Positions 7,556 through 15,720 of a stretch of 64,000 nucleotides of DNA are shown here, in pieces. This DNA is from Bacteroidales bacterium UBA4360 (GTDB taxonomy: Bacteria; Bacteroidota; Bacteroidia; Bacteroidales; UBA932). The DNA lies in NCBI GenBank assembly GCA_002393945.1, contig DGSO01000013.1, positions 1-64,000 of the forward strand, written 5' to 3'. The position numbers and the translations under genes are program-made. The notes under the pieces are model-generated. The model searched no databases. It saw only the letters and a program-made list of their open reading frames with translations, and was not told where the DNA came from. Every line of letters starts with the position of its first letter. Within the stretch, counting starts at the first letter, position 1.

Positions 7556-8092
7556 CTACTCCTCAATTTTGTCAACTTTCAGAATCTTGAAGGCGGAGTA
7601 GTCCAGCAGAGCATAGTTGTTGCCGGCTTCCGGCTTGGTCTGCGCCGTGGGCCATACCAGAAGGGCGACGCCGATCGTCGGGAGGAACTTAGAAGCAGCC
7701 TTCTCCGCCTCCAGAGAGGCGGAACCGGTGCGCTGCTTTACAGTCTTCCCGAATCCGATGAGCGTGTTGCCGATGTACTTGCGGAAGAACTTGCCGCACT
7801 CGCAGGCCTCGGTCGGGATTGATTCTCCTAGCTTCTCCTCTGCCCTTTTGACGATGGCGGGATTCACCGGAAGTCTGGAAACCAGATGGTTATCGTCCGT
7901 CATATCCGGAATCTCCACCGTGTAGACATACCTCACCTTGCTGCCGGTCTTGCCCGCATAGAGGGCCGCAGTTTCATAGCGCGACGTCAGATACGCCCCC
8001 ACGCCGAACTTGAACTTTCCGTCTCCTTCCAGCAGATGGGAAGGATCAAACTGGCTGAAAAGGGCAGCCGTCCCGTGGTAGGCTATGGTCAT
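7556..8092 (-). CDS. ART-type ADP-ribosyltransferase, candidate toxin
   Basis: 178 residues, started at the ATG of MTIAYHGT; a longer start would run into the preceding gene. Motif 1 YHGT (H6) with F..FD after it, motif 2 FGVGAYLTSRYETAALYA (Y34) and a late YALLDYSAFKI strand follow the H-Y-[E/D/Q] scheme of small ARTs and resemble the ART domain found in phage polyvalent proteins (HGT...F..F......G...G.G.Y). D164 is the best candidate for the third catalytic residue. It has no secretion signal, so it would act in its own cytoplasm. With the adjoining NADAR gene it makes a plausible toxin-antitoxin pair; DarT-type sequence features are not seen. Confidence 0.68.
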   Translation of the reverse strand: MTIAYHGTAALFSQFDPSHLLEGDGKFKFGVGAYLTSRYETAALYAGKTGSKVRYVYTVEIPDMTDDNHLVSRLPVNPAIVKRAEEKLGESIPTEACECGKFFRKYIGNTLIGFGKTVKQRTGSASLEAEKAASKFLPTIGVALLVWPTAQTKPEAGNNYALLDYSAFKILKVDKIEE

Positions 8093-8106
8093 TGAATAAT
8101 CTAACT

Positions 8107-9057
8107 TTAATATGACAGTTCTATCAGGATTTCCCGGCAATCGGCTTCCGACAGGCTGTCGATGTCAAGATCAAATGGGGCAATCTGAGGCGCGTTCTGA
8201 AGGGACTGAAGCATAACGGGAACGGAGGTGTTCTGCCGATAACTCGCTTCCGTGTGACCAGCCTTGCTCATCGTTGAACGGATGTCGGCTATTATTTCGC
8301 AAATCCTTTTACGGGCGTAATTCTCGCTGATCCCGTATTTTTCGTGTGCCATCTTCGTAAAGGGGTCCTTGACGTGCTTCTGATCACCGATGGTCTTCCA
8401 CATCCGGTAATCCTCGCGGGAGAAATCTAGCTGGTACTTGAGTTTGAAAAGGCGCTGGTCGCCGGGGTTCATCCTGCTCACGATATCGAGGATCTTCTGA
8501 ACATACCACATTTTGGTCTGATGGCTCTCTTCAAGGACATCCGCCTTTTCCGGGCTGTAGTAATAGTACACTACGTCATTGTCCTTCTTGGGCGCCCTGT
8601 GAGAAACCTTCCTCTTTTCCTCATGCTCCTCCTCCTGCCCGCTCACGGGGAGGATCATCTCTTCATCATTCTCGTCCATCGGCCCGAAATCCACGGCCGT
8701 GCCCTCGTAGTACTTCCCCAGACGTTCATCAAATACCCCCTGACGCGGGTCCTTTCCGAGTTCATCCAGTTTCTTGAAGAAGGACTTCTTGATTCTGTGC
8801 CAGAAAAATTTCTTGAAGGATTTCTCGTCCTCGTTTCTCAGGAGCCCCTTCTTGTAGTCCTCCCGGGTCATTTCAATGGCGTAGATAGACGCGTCGATGA
8901 CGAAATCGTCCATGGACAGCCCAGTCTGACCCGGATACCATTTGAGCTCGACGTCGTTAATCAGGGAACCAATCACATTGCGGGCATAGTCGAAGTACTC
9001 CTGCCCGAGGGGCTCCCGATTGAAGCCCTCTTCCGTTATGGGTTTGCGTCCTGTCAT
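8107..9057 (-). CDS. Sigma-70-like regulator, first gene of the ART-NADAR operon
   Basis: 316 residues from the ATG at 9057, which sits just behind a canonical promoter. Residues about 30-105 resemble sigma region 2 (SMDDFVIDASIYAIE, then FKKFFWHRIKKSFFKKLDE); a charged, Glu-rich linker follows; residues about 210-260 look like region 4 with a helix-turn-helix (DQRLFKLKY, then YGISENYARKRICEIIADI). The assignment rests on pattern, not on a database match, and it could be another HTH regulator. It is 15 bp upstream of the ART gene, so sigma, ART and NADAR form one operon. It is the obvious candidate to recognise the unusual promoter motif repeated downstream. Confidence 0.5.
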   Translation of the reverse strand: MTGRKPITEEGFNREPLGQEYFDYARNVIGSLINDVELKWYPGQTGLSMDDFVIDASIYAIEMTREDYKKGLLRNEDEKSFKKFFWHRIKKSFFKKLDELGKDPRQGVFDERLGKYYEGTAVDFGPMDENDEEMILPVSGQEEEHEEKRKVSHRAPKKDNDVVYYYYSPEKADVLEESHQTKMWYVQKILDIVSRMNPGDQRLFKLKYQLDFSREDYRMWKTIGDQKHVKDPFTKMAHEKYGISENYARKRICEIIADIRSTMSKAGHTEASYRQNTSVPVMLQSLQNAPQIAPFDLDIDSLSEADCREILIELSY

Positions 9058-9076
9058 ACGGTATAGTTTAGTTGAC

Positions 9077-9108
9077 CAAAAATACTGTTTTTGGGCTTTA
9101 TTTACAAG
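9077..9108 (-). promoter_or_regulatory. Housekeeping promoter of the sigma-ART-NADAR operon
   Basis: Minus-strand CTTG, 20 nt, TATTTTTG; about 20 nt before the start at 9057. It fits the Bacteroidota consensus with one mismatch in the -33 box and does not resemble the island motif. Confidence 0.65.
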
Positions 9109-9137
9109 TGTTGATATAACTGTGTTGAGAAAAAACT

Positions 9138-9145
9138 TACATTTG
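9138..9145 (+). promoter_or_regulatory. -7 box of the 9193 gene
   Basis: TACATTTG matches TAnnTTTG; no good -33 box at the usual distance. It is divergent from the promoter of the sigma-like gene. Confidence 0.45.
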
Positions 9146-9192
9146 TAGGAGTTATCCATCGAATCTTCATTAAGTAATAATTCATTACAATT

Positions 9193-10146
9193 ATGGCATT
9201 TGATTATCAATCTGAAAACGGGAACAAGTTGACCCCTTCCCAGCAGGAACTCCTAGAGGTTATCGAGAACCTGCCTTTTCCTTACGGAGGCATCGCCAGG
9301 CTAAAGGATCTACGAGAGAGATCAAAGCTGAAGGTGGTTATTTCTGACAATGAGGAAATGAATGAGTCCTGGAAGGATTACCTTGAGCAATACCGGCCCC
9401 GCCACAATAGGTTCTATAGCCGTTTAGTCGGTCACCGTCATCAGGGCGAGATAGGGGAAAGACGTGACTTTGCATACCTGTATGAATTATATACAAGATA
9501 CTCCAGCGATGAGTTCCAGCCGCCTCAGCCGCTCCTTGGCATATACAACAGGACCTATAGGTGGTGGGCGGGAATGCTTAATCCAAAAGTCGGGCTGTTT
9601 AAGGATAATATAGAGGATTATGCCAGAAAGAAATGTATCCCCTCGGATTTCGTGTTCGGCTTCGTGTTCATTCAACAGATGATGCATGGATACTATGATG
9701 CCTTCAACAGCAAGGGCTTCCCGTCTATGTTAGAGTTGGAGTACCCGTTTGCAGAGTTCGGTATGCTCTCATTCATCGACAGCTCGCCGACCATCAGCTT
9801 CCTGCTCAAAGATGCTATGCACTATACCGTAACGCGAATCGGAAAGAGGCCCGAGGGCTTCGGCTTCGGCGCCGAGCTTTTCTACCGGGCCGGGGACGAT
9901 GCTGCCCGACTTATCCGCCGGTACAGGGATGTTTCGAACTGGATGGAGCCTCTCGATATTTCAAATCCGCACGTTTATAACAATAGTCTCCACCAAAGTA
10001 GCCGAAAGTATTTTAAAGATCCTAATGATGAAAACGCCGAAAGGTATTACGAAGACATCCTTGGTGTCCTGGACATCCCCTGGGCCGAGCCCACTGATCC
10101 TCTCCAGCCTGCTATCGGACAGAAAGGAGAGTTCGATATAGTGTGA
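9193..10146 (+). CDS. Protein of unknown function, divergent from the sigma-like gene
   Basis: 317 residues, soluble, mostly helical, rich in aromatic residues (RTYRWWAGML; FVFGFVFIQQMMHGYYDAF). I recognise no family. A middle segment (LEYPFAEFGMLSFIDSS) and a late GFGFGAELFYRAGDDAARLIRRYRDV stretch look conserved in character. It has a housekeeping-type -7 box, not the island motif, and is followed by a strong terminator, so it is transcribed on its own. Its divergent pairing with the sigma-like gene hints at a linked role, for example as a modulator; that is inference. Confidence 0.7.
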   Translation: MAFDYQSENGNKLTPSQQELLEVIENLPFPYGGIARLKDLRERSKLKVVISDNEEMNESWKDYLEQYRPRHNRFYSRLVGHRHQGEIGERRDFAYLYELYTRYSSDEFQPPQPLLGIYNRTYRWWAGMLNPKVGLFKDNIEDYARKKCIPSDFVFGFVFIQQMMHGYYDAFNSKGFPSMLELEYPFAEFGMLSFIDSSPTISFLLKDAMHYTVTRIGKRPEGFGFGAELFYRAGDDAARLIRRYRDVSNWMEPLDISNPHVYNNSLHQSSRKYFKDPNDENAERYYEDILGVLDIPWAEPTDPLQPAIGQKGEFDIV

Positions 10147-10167
10147 CCTGGTATCCTGGCTATCGTA

Positions 10168-10196
10168 AACGCATCCGAAGTTCGGATGCGTTTTTT
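10168..10196 (+). terminator. Terminator after the 9193 gene
   Basis: AACGCATCCGAA and TTCGGATGCGTT form a long hairpin ending in a T tract. It abuts the next promoter at 10197 and insulates that unit. Confidence 0.85.
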
Positions 10197-10228
10197 GGTA
10201 ACGATAACGAGCGATTGCGGTAGTAATT
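10197..10228 (+). promoter_or_regulatory. Island promoter motif, copy A
   Basis: GGTAACGATAAC, then GGTAGTAATT starting 22 nt after the first G. The ATG at 10250 is 31 nt after the second box. One of six copies sharing GGTAACGAT and the 22-nt register. Confidence 0.7.
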
Positions 10229-10249
10229 GAAAACATAAAGGAGAACAAG

Positions 10250-11005
10250 ATGAAGCCTAATTATGAAATCATAGACGGTAGATGCGTGATTCCTTACGGT
10301 GTTAAGATGATTATCTACAAGGAGTTCGAGAGCTCCTATGACCTTAGGGAGGTCGTAATTCCGGCCTCTGTGACAATCATCTGCGCCGATGCATTCAGCG
10401 ACTGCCTTTCTCTGGGTGAGGTTGCTCTGCCGGATTCCATCACCTCAATTGGGAATGAAGCCTTCAGCGACTGTCCGCTGAAGTCGGTCAAGTTCCCTAA
10501 GAGGCTGCTCCGCATCGGCAGCGGGGCATTCGCTGGGTGCGAACTGGAATCTGTCGAGCTCCCCGAGAACGTGTTAAGAATCGAGGAAGGAGCATTCAGC
10601 GGGTGTGCCTGGCTCAAGGATATCTCGGTGGACGAGAAGAATCCTGCGTTCCGTAGCGTTTCCAACACTTGTCTCACGAAAGACGGCAAGACGGTGGTTT
10701 TCGGCTGCAAGAACTCTTTCATCCCTTCCGGGGCGCGTCACATCGGGACGCGGGCGTTCGAGGGCTGCTGGGACCTGGAGTCCATTACGATTCCAGAAGG
10801 GGTTGTAAGTATTGGAGACCGGGCATTCTCCGGATGCCGTAACCTGCGTCGGATCAAGCTTCCCAAATCGCTTAAAACCATCGGCCGTGAGGCCTTCCGC
10901 TATTGTGAAAAGCTGATCCAGCCCGAGATCCACGCTGGCGTTGAGATGGGCGAAGACGCCTTCTTTTTTCCTAAAGATTGGGATAATAATGAGCTTCCAT
11001 TCTGA
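10250..11005 (+). CDS. Small BspA-type leucine-rich repeat protein, cytoplasmic
   Basis: 251 residues made almost wholly of LRR_5 (BspA-like) repeats of about 23 residues, with the recurring pattern I-P-x-S-[VI]-x-x-I-x-x-x-A-F-x-x-C. There is no signal peptide, lipobox or sorting domain, unlike the surface BspA proteins of this phylum, so it should stay in the cytoplasm as a binding scaffold. A good RBS (aaggagaac) precedes the start. It is a short relative of the 887-residue protein at 19456-22119, and both sit behind the island promoter motif. Confidence 0.85.
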   Translation: MKPNYEIIDGRCVIPYGVKMIIYKEFESSYDLREVVIPASVTIICADAFSDCLSLGEVALPDSITSIGNEAFSDCPLKSVKFPKRLLRIGSGAFAGCELESVELPENVLRIEEGAFSGCAWLKDISVDEKNPAFRSVSNTCLTKDGKTVVFGCKNSFIPSGARHIGTRAFEGCWDLESITIPEGVVSIGDRAFSGCRNLRRIKLPKSLKTIGREAFRYCEKLIQPEIHAGVEMGEDAFFFPKDWDNNELPF

Positions 11006-11021
11006 TTTTTTGAGGAATATG

Positions 11022-11053
11022 GGTAACGATAAGTAATTCACACAGTATTATTA
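11022..11053 (+). promoter_or_regulatory. Island promoter motif, copy F
   Basis: GGTAACGATAAG, then AGTATTATT at +22; the ATG at 11078 is 34 nt after the second box. Confidence 0.7.
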
Positions 11054-11077
11054 GCAGAAAGCAAGAACAATAGTTTT

Positions 11078-11284
11078 ATGGAAGCCAAAACAAAATACGA
11101 CATCAAAGACAATGTATGGCTTGTCAATGAGAATAAAGCAGTAAGAATGTTCGTCACGGGCCTGGTGGTTACCTTTACGGAACCCGACAGCTATGACGTG
11201 AAATACGACTTGAATTATTCGCTCTGCGAAATCCCTGAGAATAAGTTGTTTAAAACAAAGGAAGAACTTTTGGAATCTCTTTAG
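11078..11284 (+). CDS. Small SH3-like protein, type 1 (paralogue of 17243-17449)
   Basis: 68 residues: KYDIKDNVWLVNENKAV start, a beta-rich centre, and IPENKLFKTKEELLESL end. The layout (G/K-D-x-V-W near the start, short strands) suggests a KOW/SH3-like barrel with a C-terminal helix. No known family is recognised. It is nearly superimposable on the protein at 17243-17449 (same start and end motifs) and distantly on its own neighbour. First gene of a three-gene unit behind the island promoter. Confidence 0.75.
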   Translation: MEAKTKYDIKDNVWLVNENKAVRMFVTGLVVTFTEPDSYDVKYDLNYSLCEIPENKLFKTKEELLESL

Positions 11285-11285
11285 T

Positions 11286-11522
11286 ATGAAAAAGACAATC
11301 ACATATGCTGTCGGTGACAATGTATGGCTGATGCATGGGAACCTTGCAGTTTGCGCCACAGTTACCAAGGTATCCTACAAGAAGTTTATCAGCAGCACCA
11401 ATTACAAGTCGGTCATTGAACATGAAGTATACACTCTCTCCGTCAACGACAAACCGCTGCCCGGGTTGCATGGGAAAGATGAACTGTTTCCCACGAAGTC
11501 AGATTTGATTAATTCCTTATAG
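11286..11522 (+). CDS. Small SH3-like protein, type 2 (paralogue of 17451-17687)
   Basis: 78 residues, starting 1 bp after the previous stop. It shares the VGDNVWLMHGNLAV opening and the ELFPTKSDLINSL ending with type 1, and is closest to 17451-17687 through VSKVWYTKFIS/VTKVSYKKFIS and the Y-x-S-V-[IV]-E pattern. The order type 1 then type 2 is kept in both loci, so the pair was duplicated as a unit. Function unknown; a protein or nucleic-acid binding adaptor is a reasonable guess. Confidence 0.75.
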   Translation: MKKTITYAVGDNVWLMHGNLAVCATVTKVSYKKFISSTNYKSVIEHEVYTLSVNDKPLPGLHGKDELFPTKSDLINSL

Positions 11523-11539
11523 CCGATATAAATATTGCA

Positions 11540-12007
11540 ATGAGAAATACTGAAAATAGGATTATGTTTGACTGCTTCACCAGTTCTCACTCTGTTTATT
11601 TCGAGGAAGCACTGGATACTGAATTCCGTAAGCAGTATAAGGGCGTCATCGTGAATGCCCGCGGTTATGGCGGCTATGGTCACTTTGCCATCCGCAAGCC
11701 CATCACTTTCTGGTTCAAGCTCCCCAAGTTCATCAAGAAAATGTTCCCCTATAGATGGATTATGTGGAAGAAAGACAGGGAGAGGATGTACAGTCTCTAT
11801 TTCAATGATTATGACAGGAGTGTCAACATTGTTGCTGCTATGACCAATCCATCTTATAGGAAGCTCTCCTTTGACAAAGCAACTTATAAAGACCTGAAGT
11901 CTTGTATTCCTGCTTTCCTTCTTTATGTTGGTTATAAGTTTTCCGTGGAGACAGATGATGATATTATGACTCTTCATTTTGAATATCCTGAACTCGATGA
12001 TGAGTAA
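11540..12007 (+). CDS. Unknown protein of the SH3-like pair operon
   Basis: 155 residues, 17 bp after the previous gene and probably co-transcribed. A basic, aromatic centre (FWFKLPKFIKKMFPYRWIMWKKDRERMY) could lie on a membrane surface but is not a clear transmembrane helix. The ends are acidic. No family recognised. The counterpart locus at 17 kb has a different gene after its SH3-like pair. Confidence 0.65.
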   Translation: MRNTENRIMFDCFTSSHSVYFEEALDTEFRKQYKGVIVNARGYGGYGHFAIRKPITFWFKLPKFIKKMFPYRWIMWKKDRERMYSLYFNDYDRSVNIVAAMTNPSYRKLSFDKATYKDLKSCIPAFLLYVGYKFSVETDDDIMTLHFEYPELDDE

Positions 12008-12058
12008 GAAAACGGTTTATTATCCTCCAAGAATCACCTGAAGTCCCCAATCTGAGCA

Positions 12059-12090
12059 GGTAACGATATTAAAATAAATGCGTAATATTG
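12059..12090 (+). promoter_or_regulatory. Island promoter motif, copy E
   Basis: GGTAACGATATT, then CGTAATATT at +22. The second box is the weakest of the six and the ATG at 12138 is further away (57 nt). Confidence 0.55.
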
Positions 12091-12137
12091 GAGGGGAAAG
12101 GAAAAATTGTTAAATTAATCGCTTAAATTAAGGCCAT

Positions 12138-14060
12138 ATGTTCGTTTCAAAATCAAGATTCATCAACTGGACACGTTGTCCTATGTATTTTCCCATGGAT
12201 TTGAAACATAATCCTACTGGGAAAGACGACATTGACGCAGAACGCGAACGTCGCGCTGAGATGCTTGAAGAAATGCGGGACGGCGCCGAATCTTCAGGCT
12301 CTGCAGGTGAAGAGGAAGAATTTGACGCTTCTCCCAGCGCAGAACTTGAGGCCCTTCTTCCCTATTACAATAAGGTTGAAGACGAAGCTTTAAAGGTCGC
12401 CAGGAAGTATTTCAAGGGCACTTTTGTCGCAGATTCCAGGGATGTACATAATCAGAAACTCTTTGAGTACGGACTCCACGGACATACTTACCGTTGCTAT
12501 GTAGATATCTACAACGAGACTCCGGATGAGATCAATATCATCGAGGTGAAGGCCACCACCAATAGCAAGTATCGCCATCGGCTTGACAAAAACGGGAAAG
12601 ATACGGGGCTCTTCTTCTCGGATGGAACGCGAGGCGGCAGCAAGTTTGACTTATTGGTCAAAGATAGCAATTTCTGGCACTTCAACGTCGCCGACAGTAT
12701 GGTCTGTGATGGTGCTGCAAAGAGTTTCGAGGAAAAGAAGAAATCGCTTCTTGACCGTTTTTCCGATGTCGGGAAGTACCCTCATGACCTTGCCTTCCAG
12801 AGATTTGTAATTGAACATGCGTTGCGTAACTCCGGTGACAACCGGCCGGTAAACTTCTATCTTGCTGTCCTCAACAGTGAGTACGTCTATGATGATGCAC
12901 GCGATGCAGATGGCAATTGCATATATAATGAGAACGATGGCCAGGAGATTATCACTTTCCTGGATCTGAATGAGGTCACTGAGGCATATCAGCCGATAGT
13001 CCTTCGCGAGATTGCCACGCTTGAAAGCTATATTTCTACTCCACACGATGTAAGTAAGAAGGTCCCCGTTGGGTGCTTCTGCGCCTGGGGTAAGAACACG
13101 GAATGTGTGTTCTGGAAACACTGCTTCCAGACGCTTCGCAACGTTCCGGATTATAACTCGGCAAACAAGTATCTGCATTCTCACATGAGCTTTTATAAAG
13201 ATCATAATATACTGGGAAAGTATGAACTGATTGAGGCCGGGAAGTGCCATATGCTGGATGTCAAAGAAAACTGGCTGACAAGTGAGAATCATAAGTATCA
13301 GCGCTGGTGTTGTGAGACTCACAAAGAGCACATAGACAAAGAGAAGATGCAGTTCTGGTTTGATCAGCTGGAGTATCCCATCTATCATTTTGACTTTGAG
13401 ACCTTCCCCTGCCCTTTGCCGCGCTTCGGAGGCGAAAAGCCCTATCGCCAGTCTGTCTTTGAGTTTTCACTGCATATTGAGCGTGAGCCTGGACGTTGCG
13501 ATAAAGTGGAGGATAATTTCATCTTCCTCAATAAAGAATGCTTTGATGATGAGCGCAGGGAGCTGGCCAAGGCTATTGTTGATCATTTTGAGTTCAATGA
13601 GGACGGTACTCTCCATGGGACTATGCTGGCTCAGAACACCAGCTTTGAGAGGGATCGGCTAAAGGAACTTGCCGAACTGTTCCCGGAGTACCGCGACAAA
13701 CTGCTTGCAATTCGCGATAAGTCGGCAGATCTGATCGACCTCTTGAAGACCAATAAGGATTTCTATGCCAGTTTTGGCAAAAAAAGGGCCGAGACAATCA
13801 ACTTCTATCATGAAAATTTGAGCGGCAGCTATTCAATCAAGAAGACTCTCCCCGTGCTTGTCCCGTCCCTTACGTACAAGGGCATGGACGTAGGCAACGG
13901 CGTTCAGGCATATATCACCTACCTCAACTACGATTCTCCAGAGCCTACGTTTGGTATTATGAAGACTAAGAGCGAACGCCAGGATGCACTCCGGACCTAT
14001 TGCCAGCAGGACACTTGGGCGATGGTCGAAATCTTGAGGGCGGTAAGGAAGAAAATTTAG
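12138..14060 (+). CDS. DUF2779 protein: Cas4-like PD-(D/E)XK nuclease plus DEDD exonuclease
   Basis: 640 residues. The N-terminal half has the DUF2779 opening (SKSRFINWTRCP, C14) and a PD-(D/E)XK core: D123 in CYVDIYNE and E136-V-K138. With C14, three cysteines in VGCFCAWGKNTECVFWKHC (about residues 312-330) could bind a Cas4/AddB-type iron-sulphur cluster. The C-terminal half has DEDD exonuclease motifs: FDFET (about 417), QNTSFERDRL (about 500) and YCQQDTWAM (about 620). It therefore combines two nuclease folds. DUF2779 proteins occur sporadically and their role is not established; the island position suggests defence or nucleic-acid processing. Confidence 0.82.
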   Translation: MFVSKSRFINWTRCPMYFPMDLKHNPTGKDDIDAERERRAEMLEEMRDGAESSGSAGEEEEFDASPSAELEALLPYYNKVEDEALKVARKYFKGTFVADSRDVHNQKLFEYGLHGHTYRCYVDIYNETPDEINIIEVKATTNSKYRHRLDKNGKDTGLFFSDGTRGGSKFDLLVKDSNFWHFNVADSMVCDGAAKSFEEKKKSLLDRFSDVGKYPHDLAFQRFVIEHALRNSGDNRPVNFYLAVLNSEYVYDDARDADGNCIYNENDGQEIITFLDLNEVTEAYQPIVLREIATLESYISTPHDVSKKVPVGCFCAWGKNTECVFWKHCFQTLRNVPDYNSANKYLHSHMSFYKDHNILGKYELIEAGKCHMLDVKENWLTSENHKYQRWCCETHKEHIDKEKMQFWFDQLEYPIYHFDFETFPCPLPRFGGEKPYRQSVFEFSLHIEREPGRCDKVEDNFIFLNKECFDDERRELAKAIVDHFEFNEDGTLHGTMLAQNTSFERDRLKELAELFPEYRDKLLAIRDKSADLIDLLKTNKDFYASFGKKRAETINFYHENLSGSYSIKKTLPVLVPSLTYKGMDVGNGVQAYITYLNYDSPEPTFGIMKTKSERQDALRTYCQQDTWAMVEILRAVRKKI

Positions 14061-14087
14061 AATATATACAGAATTATTACCTCTATT

Positions 14088-14300
14088 ATGCTTACAACAA
14101 ATCCTGAACACAATAGGCCAATTCGGTCTACATGCGCTAAATGCGGAAAGAGCTTTGTTCATAGTCCTTGGACCAATGGGTATAGCGCATCCTATTCATA
14201 CAAGTTTGCCGATCCGCAAGAACTCGGTTTAGTGACGTTATGCGACGATTGTGCCAAAGAAGAGCTTGCCTTGGGCCATGTTAGCGAACTTATGTTTTAG
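14088..14300 (+). CDS. Small zinc-ribbon protein
   Basis: 70 residues with two CxxC pairs, CAKC (residues 16-19) and CDDC (residues 53-56), the usual ligands of a treble-clef or zinc-ribbon fold. The sequence between them is rich in Ser and Tyr. It starts 27 bp after the DUF2779 gene and is probably in its operon. Function unknown. Confidence 0.7.
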   Translation: MLTTNPEHNRPIRSTCAKCGKSFVHSPWTNGYSASYSYKFADPQELGLVTLCDDCAKEELALGHVSELMF

Positions 14301-14362
14301 TGTGTCTGGTCAACAAGATTCTAGGCTGATAGTAATAATCTTATTAGAACAATTATTTTAAT

Positions 14363-14371
14363 CTTTCATAT
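14363..14371 (+). repeat. Target site duplication, left copy
   Basis: CTTTCATAT, repeated at 15711-15719, flanks the insertion sequence. Nine bp agrees with IS4-group elements. Confidence 0.8.
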
Positions 14372-15710
14372 CATTAGTGTCCACTAAAAATTTATAAAAG
14401 TTCTTTGAAAATATTGAAAGTTAGGTAATTACAGCAGTTTTTGAAGCGCGCCGATTTGAAATTATCTTTGCCAGACTAACGTAGAATGGCACATGCATAA
14501 CGGAAAATACGTGCTCGCACAGCTTTTAGATTTCATTGATAAGGACGTATTCCTCAGAATATCAAACAAATACAATGGAAATCGCTATGTCAAAGACTTC
14601 ACCTGCTGGAACCAGTTGGCCGTTATGGTGTTCGGGCAGTTGTCAAACCGTGAAAGCCTCCGTGATGTTGTCCTTGCAACGCAAGCCCATGCGTCAAAAG
14701 CTTTTCATCTCGGCTTTGGCAAGTACGCCACCAGAAGCAATCTCTCAAAGGCGAACGCAAACCGCGACTATCGGATCTTCGAGGAGTTTGCATACCGTGT
14801 CGTAGACGAAGCCAGGAGGTGCAGAGCTGAAGACATCTTCAAGCTAGGCGGTAAGGTATATGCCTTTGACTCAACAACCATAGAACTATGCCTGGAGACG
14901 TTTAAATGGGCCATTTTCAGAAAGAATCAACGAAAAGGCGGCATCAAAGTCCACACATTGTACGACCTCGAAACGCAGATTCCAACGTTCTTTCACATAA
15001 CGGAAGCCAGGGTTCACGATATGAATGCGATGGATGTAATCCCTTATGAGGAGAACGCCTTCTACATCTTTGACCGTGGATACAATGACTTCAAAAGGCT
15101 TCACAATATAGAGAGCGTTTGCGCATACTTCGTGGTTAGAGGCAAGAATGGAAATGATTTCAAACCTATGAAATGGACCAGAAGGTTTCCTGCCGGATCA
15201 GGCATCCTTTCAGACTGCGTTGGCTATATGAACGGTCAGCAGACTAGGGAGAAGTATCCCGACAAGATACGCCGCATCATCTACTGGGACCAGGAAGAGA
15301 ACCGAAAGTTCATTTTCTTCACTAACGCACTGGATATCAGCCCAATGCAAGTCGCCGAGCTATATCACCAGAGGTGGAATATCGAGTTGTTCTTCAAGTG
15401 GTTGAAGCAACATCTGAAGATAAAAAAGTTCTGGGGTACTACCGAGAACGCCGTAAGAATCCAGATTTACTCCGCAATAACTGCCTACTGTATGATGGCG
15501 ATTGTTCAGAAAAAGATGGCTGTCAAACGGTCTATCTACGAGATGCTACAAATCGCAAGTATCTCATTAACAGATACTACACCTCTCCAAGAACTGTTTG
15601 GTATACCTAACAACAATATTGTCAAAGAGCAAAATAGTTTTGATGAACTTAGTTTGTTTTAAATGTTAAACCTTATAATAATCGTCCACAACTTTTAGTG
15701 GACATCAATG
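14372..15710 (+). mobile_element. IS4-family insertion sequence, complete, 1339 bp
   Basis: The ends are imperfect inverted repeats: left CATTAGTGTCCACTAAAAA (14372-14390) and the right-end complement CATTGATGTCCACTAAAAG (15692-15710), 16 of 19 bases matching. A 9-bp direct repeat lies on both sides and one intact transposase gene fills the centre. It has inserted 10 bp upstream of the ATG at 15721. Confidence 0.9.
14493..15662 (+). CDS. IS4-type DDE transposase
   Basis: 389 residues and apparently intact. The N-terminal DUF4372-like segment (HNGKYVLAQLLDFID...CWNQLAVMVFGQLSNRESLRD) is followed by the catalytic core: D1 in YAFDSTTIEL, D2 in YIFDRGYNDF, and the Y-x2-R-x3-E-x6-K signature in YHQRWNIELFFKWLKQHLKI. 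It catalyses cut-and-paste transposition. The intact frame, good inverted repeats and clean target duplication suggest recent insertion. Confidence 0.95.
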   Translation: MHNGKYVLAQLLDFIDKDVFLRISNKYNGNRYVKDFTCWNQLAVMVFGQLSNRESLRDVVLATQAHASKAFHLGFGKYATRSNLSKANANRDYRIFEEFAYRVVDEARRCRAEDIFKLGGKVYAFDSTTIELCLETFKWAIFRKNQRKGGIKVHTLYDLETQIPTFFHITEARVHDMNAMDVIPYEENAFYIFDRGYNDFKRLHNIESVCAYFVVRGKNGNDFKPMKWTRRFPAGSGILSDCVGYMNGQQTREKYPDKIRRIIYWDQEENRKFIFFTNALDISPMQVAELYHQRWNIELFFKWLKQHLKIKKFWGTTENAVRIQIYSAITAYCMMAIVQKKMAVKRSIYEMLQIASISLTDTTPLQELFGIPNNNIVKEQNSFDELSLF

Positions 15711-15719
15711 CTTTCATAT
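15711..15719 (+). repeat. Target site duplication, right copy
   Basis: CTTTCATAT, identical to 14363-14371. Confidence 0.8.
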
Positions 15720-15720
15720 T

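Noticed and set aside
7556..8092. DarT (DUF4433) identity for the ART gene
   Set aside because: The YHGT/GAYLT pattern and size fit a polyvalent-protein type ART better; DarT landmarks were not seen.
12138..14060. CRISPR-Cas link because of the Cas4-like domain
   Set aside because: No repeat-spacer array and no cas1, cas2 or effector gene is visible; the domain arrangement is that of DUF2779.
14308..14339. Seventh copy of the island promoter motif
   Set aside because: GGTCAACAAG followed by AGTAATAAT resembles the motif but needs an inserted base and has 23-nt spacing; too weak to count.
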